A stretch of DNA of 64,000 bases from Azorinus chamasolen. Lineage: Eukaryota > Mollusca > Bivalvia > Cardiida > Solecurtidae. This document shows positions 10,150-19,649 of the stretch, piece by piece. Within the stretch, counting starts at the first letter, position 1. Every line of letters begins with the position of its first letter. Location: positions 54,188,484-54,252,483 of the forward strand of contig OY755241.1 of NCBI GenBank assembly GCA_963576725.1, read 5' to 3'. The position numbers and the translations under genes are program-made. The notes under the pieces are model-generated. The model saw only the letters and a list, made by a program, of their open reading frames with translations. It ran no database searches and was not told where the DNA came from.

Positions 10150-11110
10150 ATACCGCTGTATATTATCCCCGTAACATGGACTTGCATCTACTACAGCTGA
10201 AAATATCAGCATATTTCATAAGAATTGTTCTAATGTCTATCAAGGTTTATGAATTCACCTAATGACCAACTCGCCTACAATTAAATATATAGTAACCCGA
10301 ATGGTGAATTCGCCTAGAAAGCAATTATATAGCGATTGTATTTCGCACCTACTTTAGGGTATCAATAACATAACACAACTTGTTTCCAGGTAGTGATGGT
10401 CAAGACTGAACTTTGAGTGTAGCGGCTAGCCCCTGATCATCAATATCACAATATTCCATCTCCCTTCTATTCCATCTTCCTTCTGTATTTTATTTTAACT
10501 ATTTTGGCCATGAATATTCAGTAGATATTGAAAATTTGAATAAACCAGAACACTGGTCAGTTCAATCATATTAAATTAAATATCAACAATCATTTTAAAT
10601 ATAATAGACTCGATCCAGCATATCCTTTAATAACACTGTTATTTCTCTGAATGAATCTAGTTACAATCAACGATCTGAAGTAATTTATATATATTCACTC
10701 TTTTGAAAACCCTTTCTAAAATATTTCACTTTTATATCTAAATATATTTTTAAAAGATGAACAGTTTTGAATATACAGCCTCTGATTTGACGATTGGTGC
10801 TGGCTTCCGAAATCAGAGGTCTGTATTTAGAATCTGTTCACTACCACCCTTTTCCAAACATGGCTGCCGCCGGAGCATACATGTCGGGGAGAAAAACAAA
10901 TAGTCGACAACTTGGATAGATTTCGGTAATCTTTTAAAATCTTGACGGTAGGTGTTCCCAAACACATCATAGAATTGTTTCACATGTTTTTTTCGCATGC
11001 ATATCGCGTGTCAGTAGCATTTTGCACTTGTATCCAATGTAAATAGCCGGTTGCAACATCGTGTCCTAGTAGCGTTTTTCGGTCAAATTTTCGACTTTGA
11101 TAAGTTCTGC
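10150..11110. other. AT-rich stretch without recognised features
   Basis: No splice-bounded coding signal or repeat was recognised apart from a weak family A-like fragment near 10440-10560. At 10862 the plus strand has CAAACATGGCTGCCGCC, a start-like context, but it closes after 19 codons. The minus strand has a 61-codon frame here that matches nothing recognised. Confidence 0.4.
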
Positions 11111-11580
11111 ATCTAAATCGGAGCTTTGTGCCATGGAAACCAATACATTTTTGGAAAGAAAAATGTAAATCCTATTGATTGGTACATAGCTTTGCTTGCT
11201 AGGTCAATTATTGACGATAAAATCGGGGTTTGTTTGAGGCGTGTCAAAATGAGACCGTGGATATGGCGAGCGGAGTTCCACCCCTTTCTTATGTATATAT
11301 ATGTAATCAATGACTTCGACCCAGAATGGATTTTTTTACACAGGTGTGCCATTCTGGGGTCCAGGCACACACCCACACTTCAGACCCCTGTGTTCTACCC
11401 ATGACACGGACACTAGAACACGTTTTCATGAACATGAAATCGCTCCATTACAGCGTGAAAAATAATTTCACATTAGAATAGCAGAAGTTACTAGTGCTTG
11501 ACAAAGTTGACAATTGGCAGGTGGCGAGATTTATATTTACACCGGTATCGTGAGGCCACCGGTATCATGGAGTGTTACCC

Positions 11581-11619
11581 TACTCATTACCAGGTTCTTA
11601 TCCCTATCACCTTTTGCTA
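11581..11619 (+). repeat. Inverted-repeat arm (pairs with 13802-13840)
   Basis: A 39-bp segment beginning TACTCATTACCAGGTTC matches the complement of 13802-13840 with one mismatch. Together with the pair 13722-13804 / 16161-16232 it indicates a split inverted duplication. Confidence 0.75.
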
Positions 11620-11989
11620 ATATGAAATAGGCACAGCCTATAAGCGAGCACAGCTGCCAAACGCATTCAACTAAATAAAGTGAAAGCATAACACCAAATA
11701 TATGGCGAAATTGATGATTTATACACCAGATATAGATGAAATTAGTAACAGCAATTATAACTCTCTAAAAGTAACAGAACAATAAACGAATACAGAACAC
11801 CTTGATAAAAGTTGAAAGCGCAACTTCAAATAATAAACTTAAACCAACAATCTCTTACTTTTCTTTAATACATATCCAAGTCGTAAAGTGGTTGATAGAT
11901 CTACTTTTGGTCCAAGACTGTGACATCTTATTGGCTGATGTTGTGTGTTTCAGACTTATATAAGTGACTGTCCTACTGCAATTTATTTA

Positions 11990-12275
11990 ATGTATGTTTA
12001 ATTGGTTAGTGACGATCATGTCACCCACCATACTATGTTGATTTTAAAAAAATGGCTTTAACTGAACCTTGGCAATAAGACAAGTACTGTAACATGAACG
12101 TGAAATAGTTGTTAAATATTGTAATATAATGTGAAATAGTTTTGTATCATGGTTAGCGACGATCAAGTCACCCACCAATTTTTTACAAGTTGAATGTTGT
12201 AATATATCAGTGAAATAGAAGTTTGTGTATTAGTTAGCGACGTTCATGTCACCCACTAATTTTTACAAGTAAAAT
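11990..12275 (+). repeat. Short tandem repeat, about three units
   Basis: GGTTAGTGACGATCATG-TCACCCACC and variants occur at about 12004, 12152 and 12233, each followed by an AT-rich spacer with GTGAAATAG. Unit lengths are unequal. Confidence 0.5.
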
Positions 12276-12394
12276 AAGAAACTCATAATGCTGCGATGTG
12301 ATGTTTAAATTATTGACATAGTCTAAATCACAAGACTGTAGATCAGCGATATGAACTATTTCCTCCATTGCCAGAAGGGCATTACATGTATAAT

Positions 12395-12500
12395 GTAATA
12401 CTGCTTAAAGCAAGCTGAAATTAAGGTTTGGTAATGCTTAAAGCAAGATGACAAGAAACCAGAAAGCTCCTTTCAAGGAGCTTTCTACGTTACTCTCATC
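12395..12500 (+). repeat. Family C palindrome fragment
   Basis: GCTTAAAGCAAG repeats followed by a hairpin CAGAAAGCTCCTTTCAAGGAGCTTTCT, written here in two parts: arm GAAAGCTCC and centre TTTCAA. It is related to the family C MITE at 25284-25498 but lacks its termini. Confidence 0.5.
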
Positions 12501-12948
12501 ACGATTTAAGCTGCCATCAGATCTGTATTCGACATCATCAGTAAATGTTAATTGTAAAAAACATAGTAAAGGTGTCATATGTGTTAAATATGCAGAGGAA
12601 AGGGTTAAAATGGCAAGACAAGCTGTGTGTTAGTTGTGGTATATTTGCATGTACACCAGGTACATTGAGGTGCATTGAGATAGAAACATGCAGAAAACAG
12701 AAGATATTGATAGAGCTGTTGTGTTAGTAACTTAATGTCAATTGATGCTAATGATGGTGATGATAGACTTTGAAGTCACTGGATAGGTCAATAGGATAAG
12801 GACAATACTGTGTGCATGCATATACATGTATTTATTAACACATACAACATAATGTTTAGCTATTTCCTATTTAGCATGGAGGAAAGGGTTAAACATTTTG
12901 AACTATGTGTTACACGTGCATACAGTATATCTTAGGGGTAGTTAAAAG

Positions 12949-13279
12949 CTATTTTCGTTTGAAATCCCATGAATCAGAATCATTTTCATCATTAAAATTG
13001 TAATCAATAGCAGCAGCATCATCAGCAGCAGCAACATCTTGCAGGGAAGAAGGACAACTTAAGTCATTCTGAACTGTCTTGCAAACAATGGAAAACCACT
13101 TGTAAGTTAGCCAGTGATCAGGATGAACTTCATCATACATATATGAACATAACTTCAAAAGTAAATTTTCTACATTTTTTAGAATTGTTTTCTGGATGTC
13201 TCTATCCCATCTGATTGTTGGTAGATTGTGCTGAGTGTTTATGTGTGATATTTTTGTATTTATTTGTTTTATGTCCTTC
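12949..13279 (-). CDS. Probable terminal exon of an unidentified gene
   Basis: After a TCTTTAG acceptor the minus strand is open for about 110 codons to a TAG at 12949. It reads like a genuine protein: a helical part (IRWDRDIQKTILKNVENLLL), a Trp/His/Cys segment (HPDHWLTYKWFSIVC) and an acidic tail (NDENDSDSWDFKRK). No family was recognised. The segment just upstream (13367-13520) is also coding-like but in another frame, so either a short intron or frameshifts separate them. Confidence 0.45.
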
Positions 13280-13366
13280 TAAAGATTTTTGTTTAGTGTG
13301 TATTTCAGTGTCAGAGAATTGGCTTGAATGAAATTTGCTGTGCTTGTTTTTGAATTCTTTCTATTT

Positions 13367-13520
13367 CTGAAGTGATGCTGGTGGTATGCTCCCAACCTTT
13401 AAAGTTGTGATGTCTGTGTTAAATGATGTTGCTAAGCCTTCAAGTTGTTCAATTATGTTATTAACTTTCTGTGTAGAATGATTGTAAATAGAGGATATGT
13501 CTTCAAGGCTGTAGATCTAT
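13367..13520 (-). CDS. Coding-like exon or decayed segment, unidentified
   Basis: After a catag acceptor the minus strand reads a helical, coiled-coil-like stretch (YNHSTQKVNNIIEQLEGLA, then NTDITTLKVGSIPPASLQK) and then hits TAG. A shifted frame immediately continues with a similar character (EIERIQKQAQQIS). That fits either a frameshifted pseudogene or a misplaced exon boundary. Confidence 0.35.
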
Positions 13521-13721
13521 GTCTGGGATGTTAGATGTGTGTGAGACGGACAGACAGAATGATTTTTGTAAACCAGTAGGCCTATTTAAAGAAGTCAGAC
13601 AGACAGGCTGATTTATGTAAAACAGTATTTAAAGGACAGAAAGACTACGAAACTTAAACAGTACACTGACAGACAGACCTGCAGACAGACAGACTACTCT
13701 AGCCGGAAAGAACAAGTCAGA

Positions 13722-13840
13722 TTTATCTATCTATCTCTGTGTACTGCCAACCCCTCTCTCGAGTGTTATAGGCAGGAAAAGGTGCACGTCGGAACTGTTA
13801 GTAGCAAAAGGTGATAGGCATAAGAACCTGGTAATGAGTA
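13722..13840 (-). repeat. Intact central copy of a split inverted duplication
   Basis: The complement of its left ~75 bp matches 16161-16232 with a few mismatches (ACACTCGAGAGAGGGGTTGG shared). The complement of its right 39 bp matches 11581-11619. A CTAT/GATA microsatellite is at the outer edge. Confidence 0.72.
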
Positions 13841-13944
13841 TTTTCAGGTCAGTGAGAGACATGAACAAGGTTCAAGTCATAGATAAAACATTAGCATATT
13901 AGTGAGATGTGAAAAAGATTAAAAGTAAAAACACTAGTATGTAA

Positions 13945-14187
13945 CTAATACTGCATCCTCACCACTGCCTGCCTGAATTGGTCAAGGTCAGGCAGGGTTG
14001 CGATGTTACAGGGAAGCTGGTTCCAAAGGGTAATACAATGGGGAAAGAATGAGAATTTGCGGTAGTCTGATGGTTTGATTTCACCAAGATTTAAGCTATT
14101 TTGGTTCAAAATGTAAACAATTCTACGTTGCCGTAGATCAAGTTCTTTATAAAATCTCAGTGATATACATTCGTTTGCATGTTTCAC
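13945..14187 (-). pseudogene. LINE 3'-end remnant
   Basis: Eighty codons ending in a stop match the C-terminal segment of many LINE polyproteins: RFYKELDLRQRRI, then FSFFPHCITLWNQLP and LDQFRQAVV. No reverse-transcriptase core is present, so this is a fragment. Confidence 0.6.
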
Positions 14188-14516
14188 TCACATATTTATT
14201 TAAGCAATCGGCATTTGTTTAAGTAGGTCAAATTTACGAAAACCGCTTACACCGTCGAAAACACCCTACGCCGGGATAAATATCTAGATGTAGATCTAAT
14301 TCAAATAATGTGATGTTTTGTATTGACAACTGATTCAAATGAAAGAAAATTAAATAATCAATGTCTAAATTACTCACATATATACAAAGTTATTGACAGG
14401 TAACACAGCTGAGCCCTGTAGGTAAACAAAATGCACTTCAGACGATAAATGGAAGTCATGTGACCACAACTACGTCACTTACAAGTGGATAATACGTCAT
14501 CAGATTTGACACACAT

Positions 14517-15698
14517 CAGGGTTGGCAAAATGCCGGCATTTATGAGTATTTACCGTGCCGGCGGTAAATACCGGTAAATACCGGGATTTACTGGCGTTTA
14601 CTGGCACTTACTGGTATTTTGACTTGTCCAGGGGCTTAGCACATATCTAAACCATCCTAATGTACTTTATTAGTTCTCTAATCATATATACAAGTTTTGC
14701 CTTATGTATTTGCAGTGTAAACAACCCCAAAAAATAAAATAAAAGGTGTAATTAGGGCCCTGCTTGGAAATGCAAGAACCCTATAGGAATCACAAATTCT
14801 GTCCATCCGTTAGCACTTTTGATGTGACATGATAACTCAAACAGTACTTCACATATTGGTCTCATATTAAGGCATATGCTTAGTATCATCAGAGGAAGAC
14901 GCCTATAGTTTTTGGGTTGAATCTGATCACTATTTCTAGAGTTATCTGCCCTTGATTACAGGGCTCTCCCTCTCTGTGACGGAGTCAGTTTTCTAGTTTA
15001 AGCTGAATTTTGAATGAACCAAGTTTCATGAAAATCCAAAGACTGGCAGTCAGTTGTAGAAAACAGATAAGAGAAACAATACTGGCCACCTAACCCACTG
15101 CAAATTACTGTCAGATCAGCTCTCAAAACAACAGTTTTGACACCTCTACTGGCCACTATGGTAATTGTTGTAAAAACATACACACTTTTCATTTATCATG
15201 TATCTCACACGCAATGAACCATGAAGTGTCAAACACAATATAGACAATTTAGAGGGGGTAATGATTCAGATTAAACCAATCAAACTGCAGTATCAGACAA
15301 AGGAGTTGGTCTGTTGTACTGATGATTTTAACACATTATACCAGCAGAATCATGCCTTTATTTAAAATTTAGAGCTATACAGGACTTTTCTGTAAACCAG
15401 ATGAAATTCCTAGATAAGATGTATAAGCCATCTGATGAGTACCCTTGGCAGGCATGAAACAGTTTAAACCCTCAGTAAAATGATGGTTAGAAATAAAAAA
15501 ATAAACTTATCAATATTCCACTAACCAGCAATTTAAAACAGCCTTTATAAAAACAACAAACTTCAAAGAAATAATATATATTCCACCTTTCCTGGAATAT
15601 TTGCCAGTAAATGCCAGTATTGGTCATTTTTGGAGTATTTACCGGACCGGTATTTACCAGCGGTATTTACCGCCCCCGGTATTTACCGCCCAACCCTG
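14517..15698. mobile_element. hAT-type non-autonomous element with 8-bp target duplication
   Basis: Starts CAGGGTTGG and ends CCAACCCTG, flanked by a perfect 8-bp direct repeat ACACACAT (14509-14516 and 15699-15706), the hAT signature. Subterminal arrays of GGTAAATACCGG occur near both ends in opposite orientation (14567-14590 and 15640-15690), as expected for transposase-binding repeats. No transposase frame is present in the 1,182 bp. Confidence 0.85.
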
Positions 15699-15970
15699 AC
15701 ACACATACACTCGGCCTTTTCCGCTAACTGGATCTCGGACGGAGATGTTTACCGAACGGAAAACATTAATTTTCTGGTAAATAAATAGCGATTCAAATAG
15801 TTATATCTAAATCTACACCGAAACGAAATGCAAGTTACAATTTAGTAAGTTTTAGAAAATCAATTTTCTTCGTAGACAAACGTTGTTGCGATTTGTGTTG
15901 ACTGTCGGGTATTGAGGACCAATCGTAACTACTCGCTGTATTCCGTCAGAGTTCGGAATATAGGAATCAC

Positions 15971-16001
15971 TCGGAACACCTCGGCTATTTCGAGGTGTTC
16001 C
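15971..16001. repeat. 12-bp-stem hairpin
   Basis: CGGAACACCTCG and its complement CGAGGTGTTCCG are separated by a 7-nt loop. A second perfect hairpin, stem CGCAAGAATGGCC with a 3-nt loop, follows at about 16121-16149. Confidence 0.6.
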
Positions 16002-16160
16002 GATTGATGAATAGATCAAACCGGAAGCGAAAAAACCGGTACTACCGATTCCAGGTTAACAATGTACAGCTTAGAGAACCAAAATTATATCCAACGCGTT
16101 ACCATAGAGCTCACTTCGTTCGCAAGAATGGCCTTCGGCCATTCTTGCGAGCTGTGCTCG

Positions 16161-16232
16161 CTACTAACAGTTCCGAAATGCACCTTGTCCTGCCTATAAC
16201 ACTCGAGAGAGGGGTTGGCAGTACACAGAGAT
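16161..16232 (+). repeat. Inverted-repeat arm (pairs with 13722-13804)
   Basis: About 72 bp beginning CTACTAACAGTTCCG and ending in GATAGATAGATA match the complement of 13722-13804 with a handful of mismatches. Confidence 0.75.
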
Positions 16233-16599
16233 AGATAGATAGGTTGTCATCAGAAAAAAATAAGATTATTAACTAATTGACCGTCAGAAGAAATCTGAGA
16301 CTGAAGTAGACAAAGAAATGGCGCAAAAACATATGAAAATAAGTCTAAGGAAAGTCATTACTTACTGTTCTTATCGAATCGAATCAAAATATGTCTTATG
16401 TCAATATTATTCACACTTGCGACAGTAAAATGAAAACATTCTTTGTTCGTTTCTTACGTTACATCTTTCTGACTGCAGAAAATAGCGGAAGGAAGTGCTT
16501 CATTCGAAAATGATCCCGACTCGGACCAATCGGAAATCCTCGTTTACATTCGCACATTTCCGGAACTTTGTCGGAGTGTGCCGAATAGTTTGCACCCAT

Positions 16600-16960
16600 A
16601 AACTATGGGAAATGCTTAATGCTAAATGCAAAATGCCGAATGCTTTTTGCCAATTGTGTAAATTGCTGGGGAAAGAACCGGAATGTTCCAAATGATGGAT
16701 GTAAATGACAAATGCGCAATGCGACATGCTTATTGCTAAATGCATGTTTGCACTACTACTACTGTGGCCCTTGTGCATGACACTTCCTCTCATCATGCTT
16801 GTTCCATGTGGGAAATTTGAAAGCTCTATAATGATTAGTTTAGAAATGACAGCCAAAATAAGAAAGTGTGACGGACAGACAGACGGACAGAAAGACGACG
16901 GAAAAGTGGTCCCTATGTGACACACTGCCTCTCGGCAGATGACACAAAAACTATAGTCTT
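16600..16960 (+). repeat. Half unit of ATGC-rich repeat fused to a GACGGACAGAC-tailed array fragment
   Basis: AAATGCAAAATGC-type runs as in 18254-19146, then a segment (GTGCATGACACTTCCTCTCATC) that is the complement of units in the 28.35-29.62 kb array. It ends with an ACGGACAGACAGACGG tetranucleotide tract and CACAAAAACTATAG. Confidence 0.55.
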
Positions 16961-17045
16961 TTTCGATCTAGTGCCAGTGTTTCTGACGCCTCTATGAAAC
17001 CAGTGTGAAACCAGACGACGATGAATTCAGCAAGATGCTATATAT

Positions 17046-17285
17046 TTAACCATTTCCATGTTCTATATTTATTCCAAATTTCACTACCCACTGAAATAGT
17101 TATCATGAAATCTGAAAGGTGGAACATTGTAACTATCGTAGAAAAAAACCCAACACAGATCTATCAAATTCCATTAACAAACAGAGTAGACCCTGATCAG
17201 ACGGTTCATATTGGAGCCGTCTGATATGGGTCTACTCTGTTTGCAAATGCGTGAACTCACGTTTATATATGTAGTAAAGGGTTAA
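17046..17285 (-). mobile_element. Family A MITE
   Basis: TTAA boxes at 17046-17049 and 17282-17285. Central palindrome with arms CAAACAGAGTAGACCC and GGGTCTACTCTGTTTG; the centre has diverged (GTTCATATTGGAGCC). Confidence 0.7.
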
Positions 17286-17328
17286 TAAATGTTTTCCTTA
17301 AAAGTTTTCACGAATTTGAAGTAAAACT

Positions 17329-17722
17329 CAGGTGCGGATCCAGGATTTCAGATTGGGGGGGGGGGGGGGGGGGGGCGTAGAAGTTTGGGTTTTTTTGGAA
17401 GGGGGGTGGGCCGATTTATATGTTTGATGACATGAATAAAGAGTGTGTTTGTGATGTATGTTGAAAAAGAGCTGTGTTAAAGGCAGGTGGCTGCTTAAAA
17501 CAAGGTGAAAGTAAAACAGAACGCTCCTATGGGAGCGTTCTTTTTTACTTTCACCTTGCTTTAAGCAGCCACCTGCTCTAAATACTGACTAATTAACACA
17601 ATTTAGTGGTCGTTATAGAGAGGTTTACTGTGTATAGATCTAAAATATTACTAAAAAAATTGTTTTGGCAATTTTAGGGGGTGGGGCGTACGCTGGCTCC
17701 GCCCCCTCTAAATCCGCGCCTG
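17329..17722 (+). mobile_element. hAT-like non-autonomous element, copy 2
   Basis: CAGGTGCGGATCCAGG start and AATCCGCGCCTG end, flanked by a 5-bp AAACT direct repeat. It contains a ~20-nt G run (17357-17376) and a long palindrome (17483-17575) with arms GGCAGGTGGCTGCTTAAA and complement, centred on GCTCCTATGGGAGC. Confidence 0.68.
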
Positions 17723-17882
17723 AAACTTAGTTACTACTATTCAGAGACTTGAGCCGACGATCCTCCTTTAATTTAAGCTTAATAGCCTGCTGAGCAAATT
17801 ATTTTTACAGAAGTTTTCACCTACTACATTTTCAAAATTCAAACTATAATAATTTTGTCTACCAAAATGCAATCAGAGTGTC

Positions 17883-17948
17883 AAACAGTTCGGATCCTGA
17901 TGAGACGCCGAGTAACTCGGCGTCTCATCTGGATCTAAACTGTTTGCC
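17883..17948. repeat. Family E palindrome
   Basis: AAACAGTTCGGATCCTGATGA and the complementary right arm TCATCTGGATCTAAACTGTTT flank GACGCCGAGT-AACTCGGCGTC. The same palindrome is the core of the TTAA element at 43685-43899. Confidence 0.7.
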
Positions 17949-18253
17949 TAGGTATTCACTCATCCACCCATATAAGGCTAAATTTTAATCACAGTAGTTA
18001 GGCAACACAGAGGTCAGCTTCCTTCTCGTGTCCAAAATTTATCATTATGACCTGGTTAAAAGGAAGTTTTTTCCAATCTATGAAGTGTTTTGTCGTACAC
18101 ATGATTTCTTCATATGGCTTGAATGTTTCCTTTTACATTACAGTGTATATACAACAGACTACTGTCGCCATTTTATTTAACTACATATCAAGCATTCGTA
18201 ACTACCCGTCTTATTCCGGTAGGGTTCGGAATATCGTCTATTTCGAAGAAAAT

Positions 18254-19146
18254 TATGGAACGCCATTCTGCCATGCTTTTTGCTAAATGCTAAATGCGAA
18301 ATGCTAAATGCAAAATGCGAAATACTTTTTGCCAATTGTGGAAATTGCTAGGAAAAGAACCGGAATGTTCCAAATGATAGATGTAAATGACAAATGCGAA
18401 ATGCAAAATGCTTATTGCTAAATGCATGTTTGCACTACTAGCATTGAACGGTGACATTTTTAGTTTAGTTGTGCAATAAGCAATAAGCTTTAATGTAAAT
18501 AAACATGCATTTAGCAAATGTACAGTCACTTTAAAATGGCACTATTCAATGCCAGTAGTGCAAACATGCATTTAGCAATGAGCATTTCGCACTTCGCATT
18601 TGTCATTTACATCCATCATTTGGAGAATCCCTAGCAATTTACACAATTGGCAAAAAGCATTTCGCATTTTGTATTTAGTCATTAGCATGGCAGAATGGCG
18701 TTCCATACTATGTTCTGCCATGCTATTTGCTAAATGCGAAATGCTAAATAAAATGCAAAATGCGAAATGCTTTTGCCAATTGTGGAAATTGCTAGGGAAA
18801 TAACCGGAATGTTCCAAATGATAGATGTAAATGACAAATGCGAAATGCAAAATGCTTATTGCTAAATGTATTTTTGCACTACTAGCATTGAACAGTGTCA
18901 TTTTTAATTTAGTAGTGCAATAGGCAATACTCTTTAATGTATATAAATACGCATTTAGCAAATGTACAGTCACTTTAAAAATGGCACTGTTCAATGCCAG
19001 TAGTGCAAACGTGCATTTAGCAATAAGCGTTATGCACTTCGCATATGCCATTTACATCCCTCATTTGGAACATTCCCTAGCAATTTACACAATTGGAAAA
19101 AAAACATTTGTATTTAGCAATTAGCATGGCAGAATGGCGTTCCATA
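18254..19146. mobile_element. Two tandem inverted-repeat units rich in ATGCAAAATGC
   Basis: TATGGAACGCCATTCTGCC at 18254 is inverted at about 18689-18707 and again at about 19127-19146, defining two ~445-bp units. Each is built almost entirely of AAATGCGAAATGC-like words on one side and their complements on the other, with CCAATTGTG-GAAATTGCTAGG landmarks. Open frames here are by-products of the repeat. Confidence 0.6.
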
Positions 19147-19506
19147 CACTGAGATGAGGTGCTCAGAGTGCCTTGTATCAAGCTGAAAAGAAAGTCTGCT
19201 TTTAAACTCTGATTTAGAACAGTGTTACTTCCGTTTCGGTTATTGGGCTGCGCATTTTGACCATGCGTTTCTGCGTTCCTGTGTTTCTATAAAAGCCGAT
19301 CTTTTTAAATAACAATGGTCCACTGTGAGACAAGTTTTTATTTATATATATTCATTTATTTTATTTATTTTGATTCATATATTTTTCTCAGCGGGCCGGG
19401 GGCACATATTTTTGTCGGTTATTTCTTTCTTTTCTGCCATGACCCAGTTTCAGTGAAAATGCTAGTGTGAATTAGGTATAACTGATTTAATCACATTCCC
19501 CATCAT

Positions 19507-19575
19507 AGTGGTCAGCGTGGTCTAAGGGTTATAACGATGGATTTGGGATCGTGGGTTTGATCCTCGGTGGAAGCT
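19507..19575 (+). repeat. tRNA-like sequence, probable SINE head or decayed tRNA
   Basis: Contains an A-box-like TGGTCTAAGGG and a B-box-like GGTTTGATCC about 35 nt apart, with a loop carrying TTGGG (Pro-like). The acceptor stem does not pair well, so a tRNA-derived SINE promoter is likelier than a working tRNA. Confidence 0.45.
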
Positions 19576-19649
19576 TTATAAAAAAAATTCTCCTCAGCAC
19601 CCTTAGTTTAAGTGCTTTTGGTTTAAAAACATTTTGCACAAAATAGGCC

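Noticed and set aside
10813..10998. 61-codon minus-strand frame (with VKQFYDVFGNTYRQDF)
   Set aside because: Reads plausibly but has no recognised family and no splice support, and the opposite strand has an equally plausible start-like context; too weak to call a gene.
18572..19051. 159-codon minus-strand open frame
   Set aside because: Lies entirely in the ATGC-rich inverted repeat and is compositionally forced.
19507..19575. Functional tRNA-Pro gene
   Set aside because: A- and B-box-like motifs exist, but the acceptor stem and parts of the cloverleaf do not pair; a SINE head is more likely.
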